Positions 1-8,270 of a DNA stretch of 64,000 nucleotides are shown piece by piece. The stretch is from Aurantimonas sp. 22II-16-19i (lineage in GTDB: Bacteria > Pseudomonadota > Alphaproteobacteria > Rhizobiales > Rhizobiaceae): the NCBI RefSeq assembly GCF_002088275.1, contig NZ_AQQS01000006.1, positions 1-64,000 on the forward strand, in the 5' to 3' direction. A program made the position numbers and the translations under genes. The number at the start of each line of letters is the position of its first letter. The first letter of the stretch is position 1. The notes below the pieces were generated by a model, which did no database searches, was not told the DNA's origin, and saw only the letters and a program-made list of their open reading frames with translations.

Positions 1-300
1 GCCGGCCTCGCCCGTCTGCTTGGTGACGAGGGTGTTGCCGAGCATTTCCTTTGCGTTGGCGACCACGTCCGCGATGGACTTCGCCAGCCTGACGCCGCCC
101 TTGGAATCGGGGCCGAGTTCCTTGAACTTGCCCTTGCCGCGCCCGCCGGCGTGGATCTGGCTCTTCACGACGTAGAGCGGGCCGGGCAGTTGCTTGGCCG
201 CAGCCTCGGCCTTGGCGACGTCGTCAATGGCGATACCGGGCGCGATCGGCGCGCCGAACCTCTCCAGGAGCTGCTTGGCCTGGTATTCGTGGATGTTCAT
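1..300 (-). CDS. sucC: Succinate-CoA ligase beta subunit, N-terminal part (runs off the window start)
   Basis: The first 100 codons of the beta subunit of ADP-forming succinyl-CoA synthetase, the TCA-cycle enzyme that makes succinate and ATP from succinyl-CoA. The protein opens [18 protein letters not shown], the family signature start, followed by the ATP-grasp nucleotide loop [12 protein letters not shown] near residues 47-58. It looks like an ordinary housekeeping SucC and is clearly different from the second SucC-like gene at 5378-6598. In many related genomes sucC follows mdh; here the upstream neighbour is an acyl-CoA synthetase, 88 bp away. The rest of the gene lies outside the window. 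Malate thiokinase is a less likely reading, because the residues after the nucleotide loop match SucC. Confidence 0.9.
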   Translation of the reverse strand, partial: MNIHEYQAKQLLERFGAPIAPGIAIDDVAKAEAAAKQLPGPLYVVKSQIHAGGRGKGKFKELGPDSKGGVRLAKSIADVVANAKEMLGNTLVTKQTGEAG

Positions 301-388
301 CGGCGGATCCCGCTGGTCAAAGGGCTTTGCAAGGAAAGGGCTCCCGCAACGCCTGCGGAAGCCCCTCGTCGGCATCGGCTGGTTTCTG

Positions 389-2515
389 CTAGAGCAGCCC
401 CGCGCCGCGCGCCCAGCGATATTTCGCGCCGAGGACCTCGACCGGCAGCTCGGTCGAATAGGCATAGGCCGGGATGCCGTGGGCGTAGAGATATTCCGCC
501 GCCGCCTCGACCTCGACGTCGCCGGCGAGCGAGGCGACCATCGGCTTCTCGATGCCCTTGGCCTTCATCTCCTCCTTCACCTCGACCATCAGCTTCGCGA
601 AGACCATCGGCGGCGTGACGATGGTGTGCCAGTAGCCGAGGATGAGGGCGTGGATGCGCTCGTCCTCGAGGCCGAGCTTGACCGTGTTCTGGTAGGTCGC
701 GGGGGGCTCGCCGCCGGTGATGTCGACGGGATTGCCGGCTGCGCCGAAGGGCGGGATGAACGTGCGGAAGGCGGCGTCGAGATCCTCCGGCATCGCCATC
801 AGGCTCAATTTGTTGTCGACGCAGGCGTCGGACAGGAGCACGCCCGAGCCGCCGGCGCCGGTGATGATGACGACGTTCTCGCCCTTCGGCGTCGGCAGGA
901 CCGGCACGCCGCGGGCAAAATCGAGGAGCTGCCGCAGGGACTTCGCCCGGATGACGCCGGACTGGTTGAAGACGTCGTCATAGATCTTGTCGTTGCCGGC
1001 GAGCGCGCCGGTGTGGGACGAGGCCGCCTTGGCGCCGGCGGAGGTGCGACCGGCCTTCAGGACGACGACGGGCTTGACCTTCGACACGCGCCTCGCGGCC
1101 TCGGCGAAGGCGCGGCCGTCCTTCAGGTCCTCCAGATGCTGGGCGATGATCCTGGTGTTGTCGTCCTGCTCGAAGAAGCACAGGAGATCGTCCTCGTCGA
1201 TGTCGGACTTGTTGCCGAGGCCGACGATGGCCGAAACGCCCATCCTGGCCGAGCGCGAGAAGCCGATGATCGCCATGCCGATGCCGCCGGACTGGGACGA
1301 CAGCGCCGCCGAGCCCTTGACGTCGAAGGGGGTGCAGAAGGTCGCGCAGAGGTTTTCCGGCGTGTAGTAGAAGCCGTAGATGTTCGGCCCCATCAGGCGG
1401 ATGCCGTATTCCTGGCCGATGGCGACGATCTCGTCCTGGAGTTCGGGCTCGCCGGCCTCGGCAAAGCCCGACGGGATCAGAACGGCGCCGGGGATCTTCT
1501 TCTCGCCGCATTCGCGCAACGCCCCGGCGACGAATTTCGCCGGGATCGCGAAGACCGCGGTGTCGACCTCGCCCGGAATGTCCTTGACGCTCCTGTAGGC
1601 CTTGTAGCCGAGGATCTCGCCCGCCTTGGGATGCACCGGGTAGATCTCGCCCCTGTAGCCGCCATCGATCAGGTTCTTCATCACCGAATTGCCGATCTTG
1701 CCGGCTTCGGCGGAGGCGCCGATCACCGCGACCGCCTTCGGCCGCATGATCCGGTTCATGGCGGCGACGATCTCTTCGCGGCTGTGTTGCTGGCGCGCCT
1801 CGGGCTGGTCGTAGGAGGTGACGATGCGCACGTCGGCGGCGATGGCGCCGTCTTTCGTGGCAAAGACCGGGTTGAGGTCGAGCTCGACGATCTCGGGATA
1901 GTCGGAGACCAGCTGCGACACCCGCACGATCATGTCGGCCAGTGCCTCGCGGTCGACGGCGTCGCCGCCGCGCACGCCCTTCAGCATCTCGGCGGCCTGG
2001 ATGCCGTCGAGCATGGACAGCGCGTCTTCGCGGGTTGCCGGCGCGAGGCGGAAGGTGATGTCCTTCAGGACCTCGACGAGGACGCCGCCGAGGCCGAAGG
2101 CGACGAGCTTGCCGAAGCTCGGATCAGTGACCGCGCCGATGATGATCTCCTGGCCGCCGGTCAGCATCTGCTGGACCTGGATGCCGTCGATCCGGGCGTC
2201 GGCCTTGTAGGCCTTCGCATTGGCGAGGATCTTGTCGTAGCTGGCGCGCGCCTCCTCCTGCGACCTGACGCCGACGACGACGCCGCCGGCCTCGGTCTTG
2301 TGGAGGATGTCCGGCGAGACGATCTTCATCACCACCGGAAAGCCCATCGACGCGGCGAGCGAGGCGGCCTCGTCGGCCGAGGCGGCGATCCCCTCCTTCG
2401 GGACATTGATGCCATAGGCGTCGCAGAGGATCTTGCCTTCCGGCGCCGTGAGGGCGTCGCGGCCTTCCGAGCGGGCCTTGTCGAACAGGCTGCGGATGGC
2501 GGTTCTGTCGAGCAT
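389..2515 (-). CDS. One-chain NDP-forming acyl-CoA synthetase (acetate-CoA ligase family)
   Basis: A 708-residue fused acyl-CoA synthetase of the ADP-forming acetyl-CoA synthetase superfamily, which interconverts acyl-CoA + NDP + Pi and acid + CoA + NTP. An ATP-grasp domain comes first (about 1-230, with HKTEAGG, His72), then the CoA-binding domain (about 250-380) and the ligase domains carrying SSHTGA (His501). Both phosphorelay histidines are therefore present. ATP-grasp at the N-terminus is the reverse of the more familiar order. The start at 2515 is preferred because GGAG lies 6 nt upstream; an in-frame ATG at 2527 is possible. It sits between the oxalate genes and sucC and has its own upstream inverted repeat at 2629-2645. 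The substrate is unknown; oxalate, formate or acetate are inferences from context. Confidence 0.85.
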   Translation of the reverse strand: MLDRTAIRSLFDKARSEGRDALTAPEGKILCDAYGINVPKEGIAASADEAASLAASMGFPVVMKIVSPDILHKTEAGGVVVGVRSQEEARASYDKILANAKAYKADARIDGIQVQQMLTGGQEIIIGAVTDPSFGKLVAFGLGGVLVEVLKDITFRLAPATREDALSMLDGIQAAEMLKGVRGGDAVDREALADMIVRVSQLVSDYPEIVELDLNPVFATKDGAIAADVRIVTSYDQPEARQQHSREEIVAAMNRIMRPKAVAVIGASAEAGKIGNSVMKNLIDGGYRGEIYPVHPKAGEILGYKAYRSVKDIPGEVDTAVFAIPAKFVAGALRECGEKKIPGAVLIPSGFAEAGEPELQDEIVAIGQEYGIRLMGPNIYGFYYTPENLCATFCTPFDVKGSAALSSQSGGIGMAIIGFSRSARMGVSAIVGLGNKSDIDEDDLLCFFEQDDNTRIIAQHLEDLKDGRAFAEAARRVSKVKPVVVLKAGRTSAGAKAASSHTGALAGNDKIYDDVFNQSGVIRAKSLRQLLDFARGVPVLPTPKGENVVIITGAGGSGVLLSDACVDNKLSLMAMPEDLDAAFRTFIPPFGAAGNPVDITGGEPPATYQNTVKLGLEDERIHALILGYWHTIVTPPMVFAKLMVEVKEEMKAKGIEKPMVASLAGDVEVEAAAEYLYAHGIPAYAYSTELPVEVLGAKYRWARGAGLL

Positions 2516-2628
2516 GATGGTCTCCATTCGAGGGTTGGCGCTAGGCCCGGCGGCGCCGGGGCGCGGCGGGTTGCGGGTTGGATGCGGCGGGCCGCGGTCG
2601 GACGAGGCCGGCCCAGTTTGGCGCTCAT

Positions 2629-2645
2629 TGGCATTTGTAATGCCA
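2629..2645. promoter_or_regulatory. Inverted repeat, candidate operator upstream of the acyl-CoA synthetase
   Basis: TGGCATTTGTAATGCCA has perfect 7-bp arms (TGGCATT/AATGCCA) around a 3-bp centre, 114 bp upstream of the synthetase start. A 17-mer matching it at 14 positions lies at 6705-6721 upstream of the SucC-like gene, which suggests a shared regulator. No regulator gene is recognisable nearby. Confidence 0.45.
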
Positions 2646-2825
2646 GAGTTGAACGCAGATCGGCGGACAGGTCGGTCCTTCGACGCCTCCCATCGGGAGG
2701 CATCCCGTCGATCGCGATGACAGTGGGGCTTGCCTGCGGCCTTGCGGAGATCCTGCGGCGCCGGGGCGCCCGTCACTCCCTCCGGCCTCGGCACGGCCTC
2801 ATCCGCCGTGGAGGTCCTTCCGGTT

Positions 2826-2859
2826 TCTCCGGCGATGTTCCTGGTGAACTCGCCGGAGA
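2826..2859 (-). terminator. Secondary hairpin downstream of oxlT
   Basis: Arms TCTCCGGCGA and TCGCCGGAGA pair perfectly over 10 bp around a 14-nt loop, 80 bp past the oxlT stop. There is no T tract, so it may be a back-up or Rho-assisted stop, or an RNA structure of other use. Confidence 0.4.
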
Positions 2860-2902
2860 GAGAATCCCGAGCCGCCGGCGCAAAGTCAGGCGGGGCAGGC
2901 GG

Positions 2903-2933
2903 GGCCGGCGGCGCGTCAGGGGCGCCGCCGGCC
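2903..2933 (-). terminator. Strong hairpin terminator of oxlT
   Basis: GGCCGGCGGCGC pairs perfectly over 12 bp with GCGCCGCCGGCC around a 7-nt loop, starting 5 nt beyond the oxlT stop codon. A U-tract is lacking, as is common in high-GC genomes. It separates oxlT from the synthetase downstream. Confidence 0.7.
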
Positions 2934-2938
2934 GTGGC

Positions 2939-4234
2939 TCATTCGGCCGGCTGCAGGGTCGGATCCTGCGTCGCCTTGCGGATCAGGCCCACCCGCATCG
3001 GCTTCAGCACCGCGATGGCGAGGAAGGCCGCGAGCGCGTTGAGAACGACGCCGATGATGAACACCGGCCCCCAGTTGCCGTTGGCGGCCAGCGCCGTGCC
3101 GAAGGGGACGAGCAGCGCGGCGGTTCCCTTGGCGGTGTAGAGCAGGCCGGCATTGGTCGCCGCGAACTTCGACCCGAAGGTGTCGGTGCAGGTCGAGGGG
3201 AACAGGCTGTAGATCTCGCCCCAGGCGAAGAACACCATGCCGCTCAGGATGACGAACAGCACCGGATCGTGGGCGTAGAGATAGAGGAAGTAGATTCCCA
3301 CCGCCTCGATGGTGAAGGCGATGAACATGGTGTTCTCGCGCCCGATCTTGTCGGAGATCCAGCCGCAGATCGGCCGGGTGATGCCGTTGAGGACGCGGTC
3401 GATGGTCGCCGCGAGGGTGAGCGCGGGGATGCCGAGCCACAGCGGGATGTCGGCGACGCCGAGATCCTTGGCCATGGGGGCGAGATTGGCCGTGACGACG
3501 AGACCGCCGGCGCCGACCATGACGAACATGGCATACATCAGCCAGAAGATCGGGTGCCTGACGGTTTCGGACGGCAGATATTGCCGGCGGGACTGGATGA
3601 TCGGCCCCTTGCTGGTCGGCTCGGGCACCTGGCCCTTGCGCGGCGCCAGCATGAAGAAGGCGAGCACGACGACGACAATGCCCTGGCCGAGGCCGAAGCT
3701 GAAGAAGGCGCTTTCGAAGCCGTAATTGGCGATCGTGGCCTGGATCGGCCAGACCGTCAGGGCCGAGCCGGCGCCGAAGCCGGCGGCGGTGATGCCGGAG
3801 GCGAGACCGCGGCGATCGGGAAACCATTTCAGCGCATTGCCGACGCAGGTGCCGTAGACCGCGCCCGCACCGATGCCGGCGATGACCTGGCCGACGCAGA
3901 ACAGGAAGATCGTGTCGGCCTGGGAGTTGACGATCCAGCCGACGCCGCAGAGGACGCCGCCGAAGATGATGACGTTCTTCGGCCCGTATTTGTCGACGAA
4001 CCAGCCCTCGACCGGCACCAGCCACGTCTCGAACAGGACGAACAGCGTGAAGGACCACTGGATCGCCTCGCGCGTGAAGCCGTATTTCTCGACGATCTCC
4101 GGCACGAAGAACGTCCAGCCATATTGCAGGTTGGCGATCATCACCATGCAGACGACGCCGATGGCGAGCTGCGTCCACCGGAAGCCGTTGCTGACCGGCT
4201 CTGCGGCCGGTTCGTCATATACTGTAGCTACCAT
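2939..4234 (-). CDS. oxlT: OxlT-type oxalate:formate antiporter (MFS)
   Basis: A 431-residue major facilitator protein with about 12 membrane segments, of the oxalate/formate antiporter (OFA) family. The N-terminal part, with NLQYGWTFFVPEI, EGWFVDKYGPKNVI and the GIGAGAVYGTCVGNALKWFP stretch, is typical of OxlT, which exchanges external oxalate for formate from oxalate decarboxylation. Start at 4234 has GGGAGGAAGG just upstream. It lies downstream of the SucD-like gene (180-bp gap) in the same direction as frc and oxc, which strongly supports an oxalate role. The upstream gap has an AGACAA/TTGTCT inverted repeat. Other OFA members carry other small organic acids, so the exact substrate rests on context. 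Confidence 0.85.
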   Translation of the reverse strand: MVATVYDEPAAEPVSNGFRWTQLAIGVVCMVMIANLQYGWTFFVPEIVEKYGFTREAIQWSFTLFVLFETWLVPVEGWFVDKYGPKNVIIFGGVLCGVGWIVNSQADTIFLFCVGQVIAGIGAGAVYGTCVGNALKWFPDRRGLASGITAAGFGAGSALTVWPIQATIANYGFESAFFSFGLGQGIVVVVLAFFMLAPRKGQVPEPTSKGPIIQSRRQYLPSETVRHPIFWLMYAMFVMVGAGGLVVTANLAPMAKDLGVADIPLWLGIPALTLAATIDRVLNGITRPICGWISDKIGRENTMFIAFTIEAVGIYFLYLYAHDPVLFVILSGMVFFAWGEIYSLFPSTCTDTFGSKFAATNAGLLYTAKGTAALLVPFGTALAANGNWGPVFIIGVVLNALAAFLAIAVLKPMRVGLIRKATQDPTLQPAE

Positions 4235-4250
4235 GCCTTCCTCCCATTAT

Positions 4251-4276
4251 AGACAATGCGTTGTCTGGCGTTGTCT
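4251..4276. promoter_or_regulatory. Inverted plus direct repeat upstream of oxlT
   Basis: AGACAATGCGTTGTCT (4251-4266) has 6-bp inverted arms, and GCGTTGTCT recurs as a direct repeat at 4258-4266 and 4268-4276. On the minus strand a TATAAT string directly follows, but it is so close to the start codon that it would give an almost leaderless mRNA, so the promoter reading is weak. A repressor site is plausible. Confidence 0.35.
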
Positions 4277-4324
4277 TGTTTGTTGTGAAAACAGAAGATC
4301 TTTTCTGGTAGTGCGCGGGGTCCG

Positions 4325-4345
4325 GCATCGCTCTTGCGGCGATGC
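4325..4345 (-). terminator. Hairpin between the SucD-like gene and oxlT
   Basis: GCATCGC and GCGATGC pair over 7 bp around a 7-nt loop, about 70 bp past the SucD-like stop. A candidate terminator or attenuator; no T tract is present. Confidence 0.35.
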
Positions 4346-4414
4346 GTCGGGATCGGGCTCCGCCCTCTGTCTCGTCCTGCCGCCGGGCGGGCCGGAGCCG
4401 CCGGCAGCCTTTGC

Positions 4415-5320
4415 CTATGCGACGCTCCTTTCCCGCGTTGCGTCCGCGGCCTGCCGCAGGGCGGCGCGGATCGTCTCGCCGATCAGATGGGGCGAGGGCG
4501 CGGCGACGATGCCGGCGCGCTCGAGGGCGCGGATCTTGCCAGCCGCGTCGCTCGTTCCCTCGGCGAAGGCGCCGGCATGGCCCATCCGCTGGCGGGGCGG
4601 GGCGTGCCGGCCGACCACCGTCGCGACGATCGGGATCGTCGGCCGGGCCGCGGCGACGAACTCCGCCAGCTCCTCCTCCTGGCTGCCGCCGATCTCGCCG
4701 ATGAGGACGACGCCGTCGGTCTCCTCGTCCTTCAGGAACAAAGCGAGGCAGTCGCGCATCGACAGGCCGCAGATCGGGTCGCCGCCGATGCCGACGGTGG
4801 TCGACTGGCCGAGGCCCGCCGCGGTGATCTGGGCGATCACCTCGCTGGTCAGCGAGGCCGAGCGGGAGATGACGCCGACGCGGCCGGGCCGGGCGCTGGC
4901 CGTCGCCATGACGCCGATCTTGCACTGGCCGGGCGACAGGATGCCTTGCGAGTTCGGCCCGACGAGGATCGAGCGCGACCCTGAGAGCGCCGCGCGCACC
5001 TTCACCATGTCGTGGAGCGGCACCCGCTCGGTGACCGCGACGATCACCGGCACCTCCGCCTCGATTGCCTCGATCATCGCGGCACCGGCATTGTCCGGGG
5101 GCACGAAGACGATGCTGACGTCGGCCCGGTGCTCGCGCATCGCCGAAGCGACGTCCCCGTGGATCGGCAGATCGAGAAACCGCGTGCCGGCCTTGCCGGG
5201 GGTGACGCCGGCGACGATCCTGGTGCCGTAGTCGAGCATCGAGGACGAATAGTGCCGGCCGGCCCAGCCGGTCATGCCCTGGACGAGGACGCGGCTGCGG
5301 CCGCTTGCGAGAATGGCCAT
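4415..5320 (-). CDS. SucD-like CoA ligase alpha subunit in the oxalate locus
   Basis: A 301-residue homologue of the succinyl-CoA synthetase alpha subunit. The CoA-binding Rossmann half is followed by GPNSQGILSPGQCKIG (about 121-136, canonical GPNCPGIITPGECKIG), SRSASLTSEV and the active-site motif RMGHAGAF with the phospho-accepting His248. Start 5320 is preferred because GGAGGAG lies 8 nt upstream; an in-frame ATG 18 nt earlier falls inside the ribosome site. It starts 57 bp after the SucC-like gene ends, so the two should form one heterodimeric enzyme. The context (frc, oxc, oxlT) suggests a substrate such as oxalate or formate rather than succinate, but malate thiokinase (MtkB) is a related alternative. 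Catalytically it looks intact. Confidence 0.8.
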   Translation of the reverse strand: MAILASGRSRVLVQGMTGWAGRHYSSSMLDYGTRIVAGVTPGKAGTRFLDLPIHGDVASAMREHRADVSIVFVPPDNAGAAMIEAIEAEVPVIVAVTERVPLHDMVKVRAALSGSRSILVGPNSQGILSPGQCKIGVMATASARPGRVGVISRSASLTSEVIAQITAAGLGQSTTVGIGGDPICGLSMRDCLALFLKDEETDGVVLIGEIGGSQEEELAEFVAAARPTIPIVATVVGRHAPPRQRMGHAGAFAEGTSDAAGKIRALERAGIVAAPSPHLIGETIRAALRQAADATRERSVA

Positions 5321-5377
5321 CGTCTCATCTCCTCCCATTGCGATTGGGGACGCCGGGCGCGGTGCGTCGGCGCGCGG

Positions 5378-6598
5378 TCATCGGACCGCCGCCTCCCGGC
5401 GCTCGAACAGCGGCATCGCCTTCGGCGTCTCGGCCGGGCGCGCCAGCCGGGCGGCGGTGGCCGCCGCCGTCCACATGTCGGCGCAGTCGACGATCTTGCA
5501 GCCGAAATTGGCGAGGCGGGCGCGGGCGAAATCGGCGTTGTTGCCGGCAAACCGCACCACCACCGGGCATTTGCGGCCGGTGCGGCGCATGGCGATGCCG
5601 AGCCCGTCGCCGACGGTGTCGCAGGACTGCATCCCGCCGCCATGGACGTTGACGAGGATCACCTTCACTGCCGGGTTTTCCAGAAGCAGCGCGATGCCGT
5701 GGGCGACGTCGAGGCTGGTGGCGGTGGTGCGGATGTCCATGAAGTTCGCCGGCCGGCCGCCCGCCGCTCGCACCAGATCGACCGTCGCCATGCCGAGCCC
5801 GGCGCCGTTGGCGACGAGGCCGATGTCGCCCTCCATCCGGACGTAGTTGATGCGGTGGCGCTGGGCGCTCGCCTCGAGATCGCCCGGCCGGTCGACGGGA
5901 TCCTCCTGAGGCCGGTCCGGGTGGCGGAAGCCGGCGTTGTCGTCGAGGACGATCTTGGCGTCGAGGGCGACGAAGCCGCCGGCGTCGCTGAGGACCAGCG
6001 GATTGATCTCGACCAGCACCGCGTCGAGGCCGATCAGCGCGTCGGCGAGACCGGCGAGGACGGCGCGAAAGCCGGCGAGATGGTCCTCCGCGACCGCCAG
6101 CCGGGCGGCGAAGGCGCGGGCCTCGGCCGCGTCGATTGCGCCATTGGGGCCGACCGCCAGGCGCTCGATCGTGGTGCGGCCGGCGCGGACCTTCGCCTCG
6201 ATGTCATCCTCGCCGCCCTTGGCGCCAAGAATGACGATGCCGGCGCTCGAGGTCTCGATCATGGCGCCGAGATAGAAGCTCGCGGGACCGTTCACGGCGG
6301 TTTCGACGAGGACCTGCCGGACGAGAGAACCCTCGGGGCCGGTCTGGTCGGAGACAAGGCGGCGCCCGAGGAGGGCGCGGCTCGCCGCCTCGACCGCGTC
6401 CGGCCCGTCGACGATCAGGATGCCCCCCGCCGCGGCGCGGCCGCCGGCGGGGATCTGCGCCTTCACCGCGAAGCGGGATCCGCCGAGGGTCGCCGCCACC
6501 GCGCGCGCCGCCTCGGGGCTATCCGCGACCCGGCCGGGCGGCACGGCGATGCCGTATCGCGTCAGGCATGATTTCGACTGGAATTCATGAAGTTTCAT
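5378..6598 (-). CDS. SucC-like ATP-grasp CoA ligase beta subunit in the oxalate locus
   Basis: A 406-residue relative of succinyl-CoA synthetase beta subunit and malate thiokinase MtkA, opening MKLHEFQSKSCLTRYGIAVP. It keeps VLVEINPLVLSD (metal/nucleotide site) and NGAGLGMATVD, but the nucleotide loop reads AQIPAGGRAAAGG instead of the usual QVHAGGRGKAGG, and the C-terminal NIFGGI motif reads NVHGGG. These changes suggest altered nucleotide or substrate handling. It pairs with the SucD-like gene just downstream and has the operator-like 17-mer at 6705-6721 about 107 bp upstream. The paralogous true sucC begins at 300. The actual acid substrate is not readable; oxalate-CoA ligation to prime the Frc/Oxc cycle is an inference. 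Confidence 0.78.
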   Translation of the reverse strand: MKLHEFQSKSCLTRYGIAVPPGRVADSPEAARAVAATLGGSRFAVKAQIPAGGRAAAGGILIVDGPDAVEAASRALLGRRLVSDQTGPEGSLVRQVLVETAVNGPASFYLGAMIETSSAGIVILGAKGGEDDIEAKVRAGRTTIERLAVGPNGAIDAAEARAFAARLAVAEDHLAGFRAVLAGLADALIGLDAVLVEINPLVLSDAGGFVALDAKIVLDDNAGFRHPDRPQEDPVDRPGDLEASAQRHRINYVRMEGDIGLVANGAGLGMATVDLVRAAGGRPANFMDIRTTATSLDVAHGIALLLENPAVKVILVNVHGGGMQSCDTVGDGLGIAMRRTGRKCPVVVRFAGNNADFARARLANFGCKIVDCADMWTAAATAARLARPAETPKAMPLFERREAAVR

Positions 6599-6704
6599 GA
6601 CGACTCCCTCCCAAGAGCGGTGTCAGAACATCAATCGTCTCGTCTCACGTCGCTTGCCGAAGTCCCCCCGGGCGCCGGCTCCATCCGCCGGAATGCCGCC
6701 CTTT

Positions 6705-6721
6705 TGGGATTTATGATGCCA
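6705..6721. promoter_or_regulatory. Candidate operator upstream of the SucC-like gene
   Basis: TGGGATTTATGATGCCA matches the inverted repeat at 2629-2645 at 14 of 17 positions and sits about 107 bp upstream of the SucC-like start. The ATGCCA half is intact and the other half is TGGGAT. The repeated placement upstream of two CoA-ligase units suggests one regulator for both. Confidence 0.4.
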
Positions 6722-6853
6722 GTCGCCGAAGCCGCTGCCTATCGGCTGCCGTAACGCGGGCTGACTTTATTTCGCGCCAGCTTGGCCGGCGGTCATGGTC
6801 GGGTGTGGTGGGATCGGCCGCAAGCACTGCCCTTGGCGGCCGCGGTTCGGACG

Positions 6854-6880
6854 CCGGGGCGAGACCTTCGCCCGCCCCGG
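6854..6880 (-). terminator. Hairpin terminator of frc
   Basis: CCGGGGCG and CGCCCCGG pair perfectly over 8 bp around an 11-nt loop, beginning 9 nt after the frc stop codon. It implies that the SucC/SucD-like pair is transcribed at least partly from its own promoter in the 291-bp gap, which otherwise shows no gene. Confidence 0.55.
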
Positions 6881-6889
6881 AGGCCGATG

Positions 6890-8164
6890 CTATTCGGCGG
6901 CCATCTGCCGCGGCGCGCCCATGGCGCCGGAGGCGGCCACGGCCTCGATCTTCGCCGCGTCATAGGCGAGGACGTCGCGCAGGATTTCCTCGTTATGCTC
7001 GCCGAGCAGCGGCGACCGCTTCACCTCGGCGGGGCTCGCCGACAGCTTGATCGGGTTGCCGACGGTCATGTAGGTGCCGCGCTCCGGGTGCTCGACCTCG
7101 ACGAGGGTGCCGGTGGCCTGCAGCGACCGGTCCTCGGCGATCTCCTTCATCGACAGGATCGGGCCGCAGGGGACGTTGACCTTGTTGAGGATCTCCATCG
7201 CCTCGAACTTGGTGTACTGCATCGTCCAGGCCTCGATGCGCTCGAAGATCTGGTTGAGGCGCACCAGCCGGGCCTTGGGCTTGGCGTAGTCGGGATGGGT
7301 CTTCCAGCCAGGCTCGCCGATGACGTCGCAGATCGCTTCCCAGACGGGGGCCTGGGCGATGAAGTAGATGTAGGCGTTGGGGTCGCTCTCCCAGCCCTTG
7401 CACTTCAGGATGCGGCCGGGCTGGCCGCCGCCGGAATCGTTGCCGGCCCGGGGCACCGCGTCGCCGAATGCGACGCCCTCGCCATGCTGGCTGTATTCGG
7501 TGAGCGGCCCCGACTGGAGCCGCTGCTGGTCGCGCAGCTTGACGCGGCAGAGATTGAGGACGGCGTCCTGCATGGCGACCGAGACCTTCTGGCCGGCGCC
7601 GGTCTTCGTGCGGTGGTAGAGCGCGGTGACGATGCCGAGGCAGAGATGCAGGCCGGAGCCGGAATCGCCGATCTGGGCGCCGGTGACCAGCGGCAGGCCG
7701 TCGCGAAAGCCGGTGGTCGAGGCGGCGCCGCCGGTGCACTGGGCGACGTTCTCATAGACCTTGCAGTCGGCATAGGGGCCGGGGCCGAAGCCCTTGATCG
7801 AGGCGACGATCATCGCCGGGTTGAGCGCGTTGATGCGCTCCCAGGAAAAGCCCATGCGGTCGAGCGCGCCGGGGGCGAAGTTCTCCACCAGGACGTCGCA
7901 GACCCTGATCAGGCCCTCAAGGATCTCGCGGCCCTCGCGGGTCTTGGTGTCGAGGGTGATCGAGCGCTTGTTGTGGTTCAGCATGGTGAAATAGAGGCTG
8001 TCCGCCCCGGCGACGTCCTGCAGCTGGCCGCGGGTGGCGTCGCCGGTGCCGGGCCGCTCGACCTTGATCACGTCGGCGCCGAACCAGGCGAGAAGCTGGG
8101 TGCATGTCGGCCCGGACTGGACATGGGTGAAGTCCAGGATCCTGACGCCCTCGAGAGCTTGCAT
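6890..8164 (-). CDS. frc: Formyl-CoA:oxalate CoA-transferase
   Basis: A 424-residue class III CoA-transferase that moves CoA from formyl-CoA to oxalate, giving oxalyl-CoA and formate in the cytoplasm. Gln16 in DFTHVQSGP, the catalytic Asp167 in [11 protein letters not shown] and the glycine loop GGGQPG at 245-250 match the positions known for the Oxalobacter enzyme (Gln17, Asp169, glycine loop near 258). Length is close to the usual 428. Start 8164 has GGAGGAAAAC upstream; the longer reading frame has no better site. It follows oxc after 106 bp and precedes the SucC-like gene. Together with Oxc and OxlT it forms the core of oxalate breakdown. Confidence 0.93.
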   Translation of the reverse strand: MQALEGVRILDFTHVQSGPTCTQLLAWFGADVIKVERPGTGDATRGQLQDVAGADSLYFTMLNHNKRSITLDTKTREGREILEGLIRVCDVLVENFAPGALDRMGFSWERINALNPAMIVASIKGFGPGPYADCKVYENVAQCTGGAASTTGFRDGLPLVTGAQIGDSGSGLHLCLGIVTALYHRTKTGAGQKVSVAMQDAVLNLCRVKLRDQQRLQSGPLTEYSQHGEGVAFGDAVPRAGNDSGGGQPGRILKCKGWESDPNAYIYFIAQAPVWEAICDVIGEPGWKTHPDYAKPKARLVRLNQIFERIEAWTMQYTKFEAMEILNKVNVPCGPILSMKEIAEDRSLQATGTLVEVEHPERGTYMTVGNPIKLSASPAEVKRSPLLGEHNEEILRDVLAYDAAKIEAVAASGAMGAPRQMAAE

Positions 8165-8234
8165 GTTTTCCTCCACGATTGTCGTTGGCGGCGGACGCGC
8201 GATCGGTCCTGCCGCGGATCTCGTCAGTCCGCGC

Positions 8235-8255
8235 GCCGGCCTTTGAGGGGCCGGC
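8235..8255 (-). terminator. Hairpin between oxc and frc
   Basis: GCCGGCC and GGCCGGC pair over 7 bp around a 7-nt loop, 15 nt after the oxc stop. It may end or attenuate the oxc transcript and lower frc expression; read-through is possible because there is no T tract. Confidence 0.45.
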
Positions 8256-8270
8256 ACGCCTCGGCCGCGC

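Larger units (their letters stand above)
2516..2938. other. 423-bp gene-free stretch between oxlT and the acyl-CoA synthetase
   Basis: No convincing coding sequence. It holds a strong terminator hairpin directly after oxlT (2903-2933), a second perfect 10-bp stem (2826-2859), a small 7-bp hairpin (2685-2701, GCCTCCC/GGGAGGC) and the operator-like inverted repeat at 2629-2645. It therefore looks like a transcription-unit boundary: end of oxlT, then a promoter region for the synthetase. Confidence 0.6.

Noticed and set aside
4246-4251. TATAAT on the minus strand as the oxlT -10 element
   Set aside because: Only 11 nt separate it from the start codon, which would leave almost no leader although a clear ribosome site is present.
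194-4252. A 1352-codon open frame on the plus strand
   Set aside because: It is antisense to the acyl-CoA synthetase and oxlT, has no family features, and arises from the lack of stops in high-GC DNA.
5378-6598. Calling the second SucC-like gene sucC or mtkA
   Set aside because: Loop changes and the oxalate context argue against plain SucC, and there are no other serine-cycle genes to support malate thiokinase.
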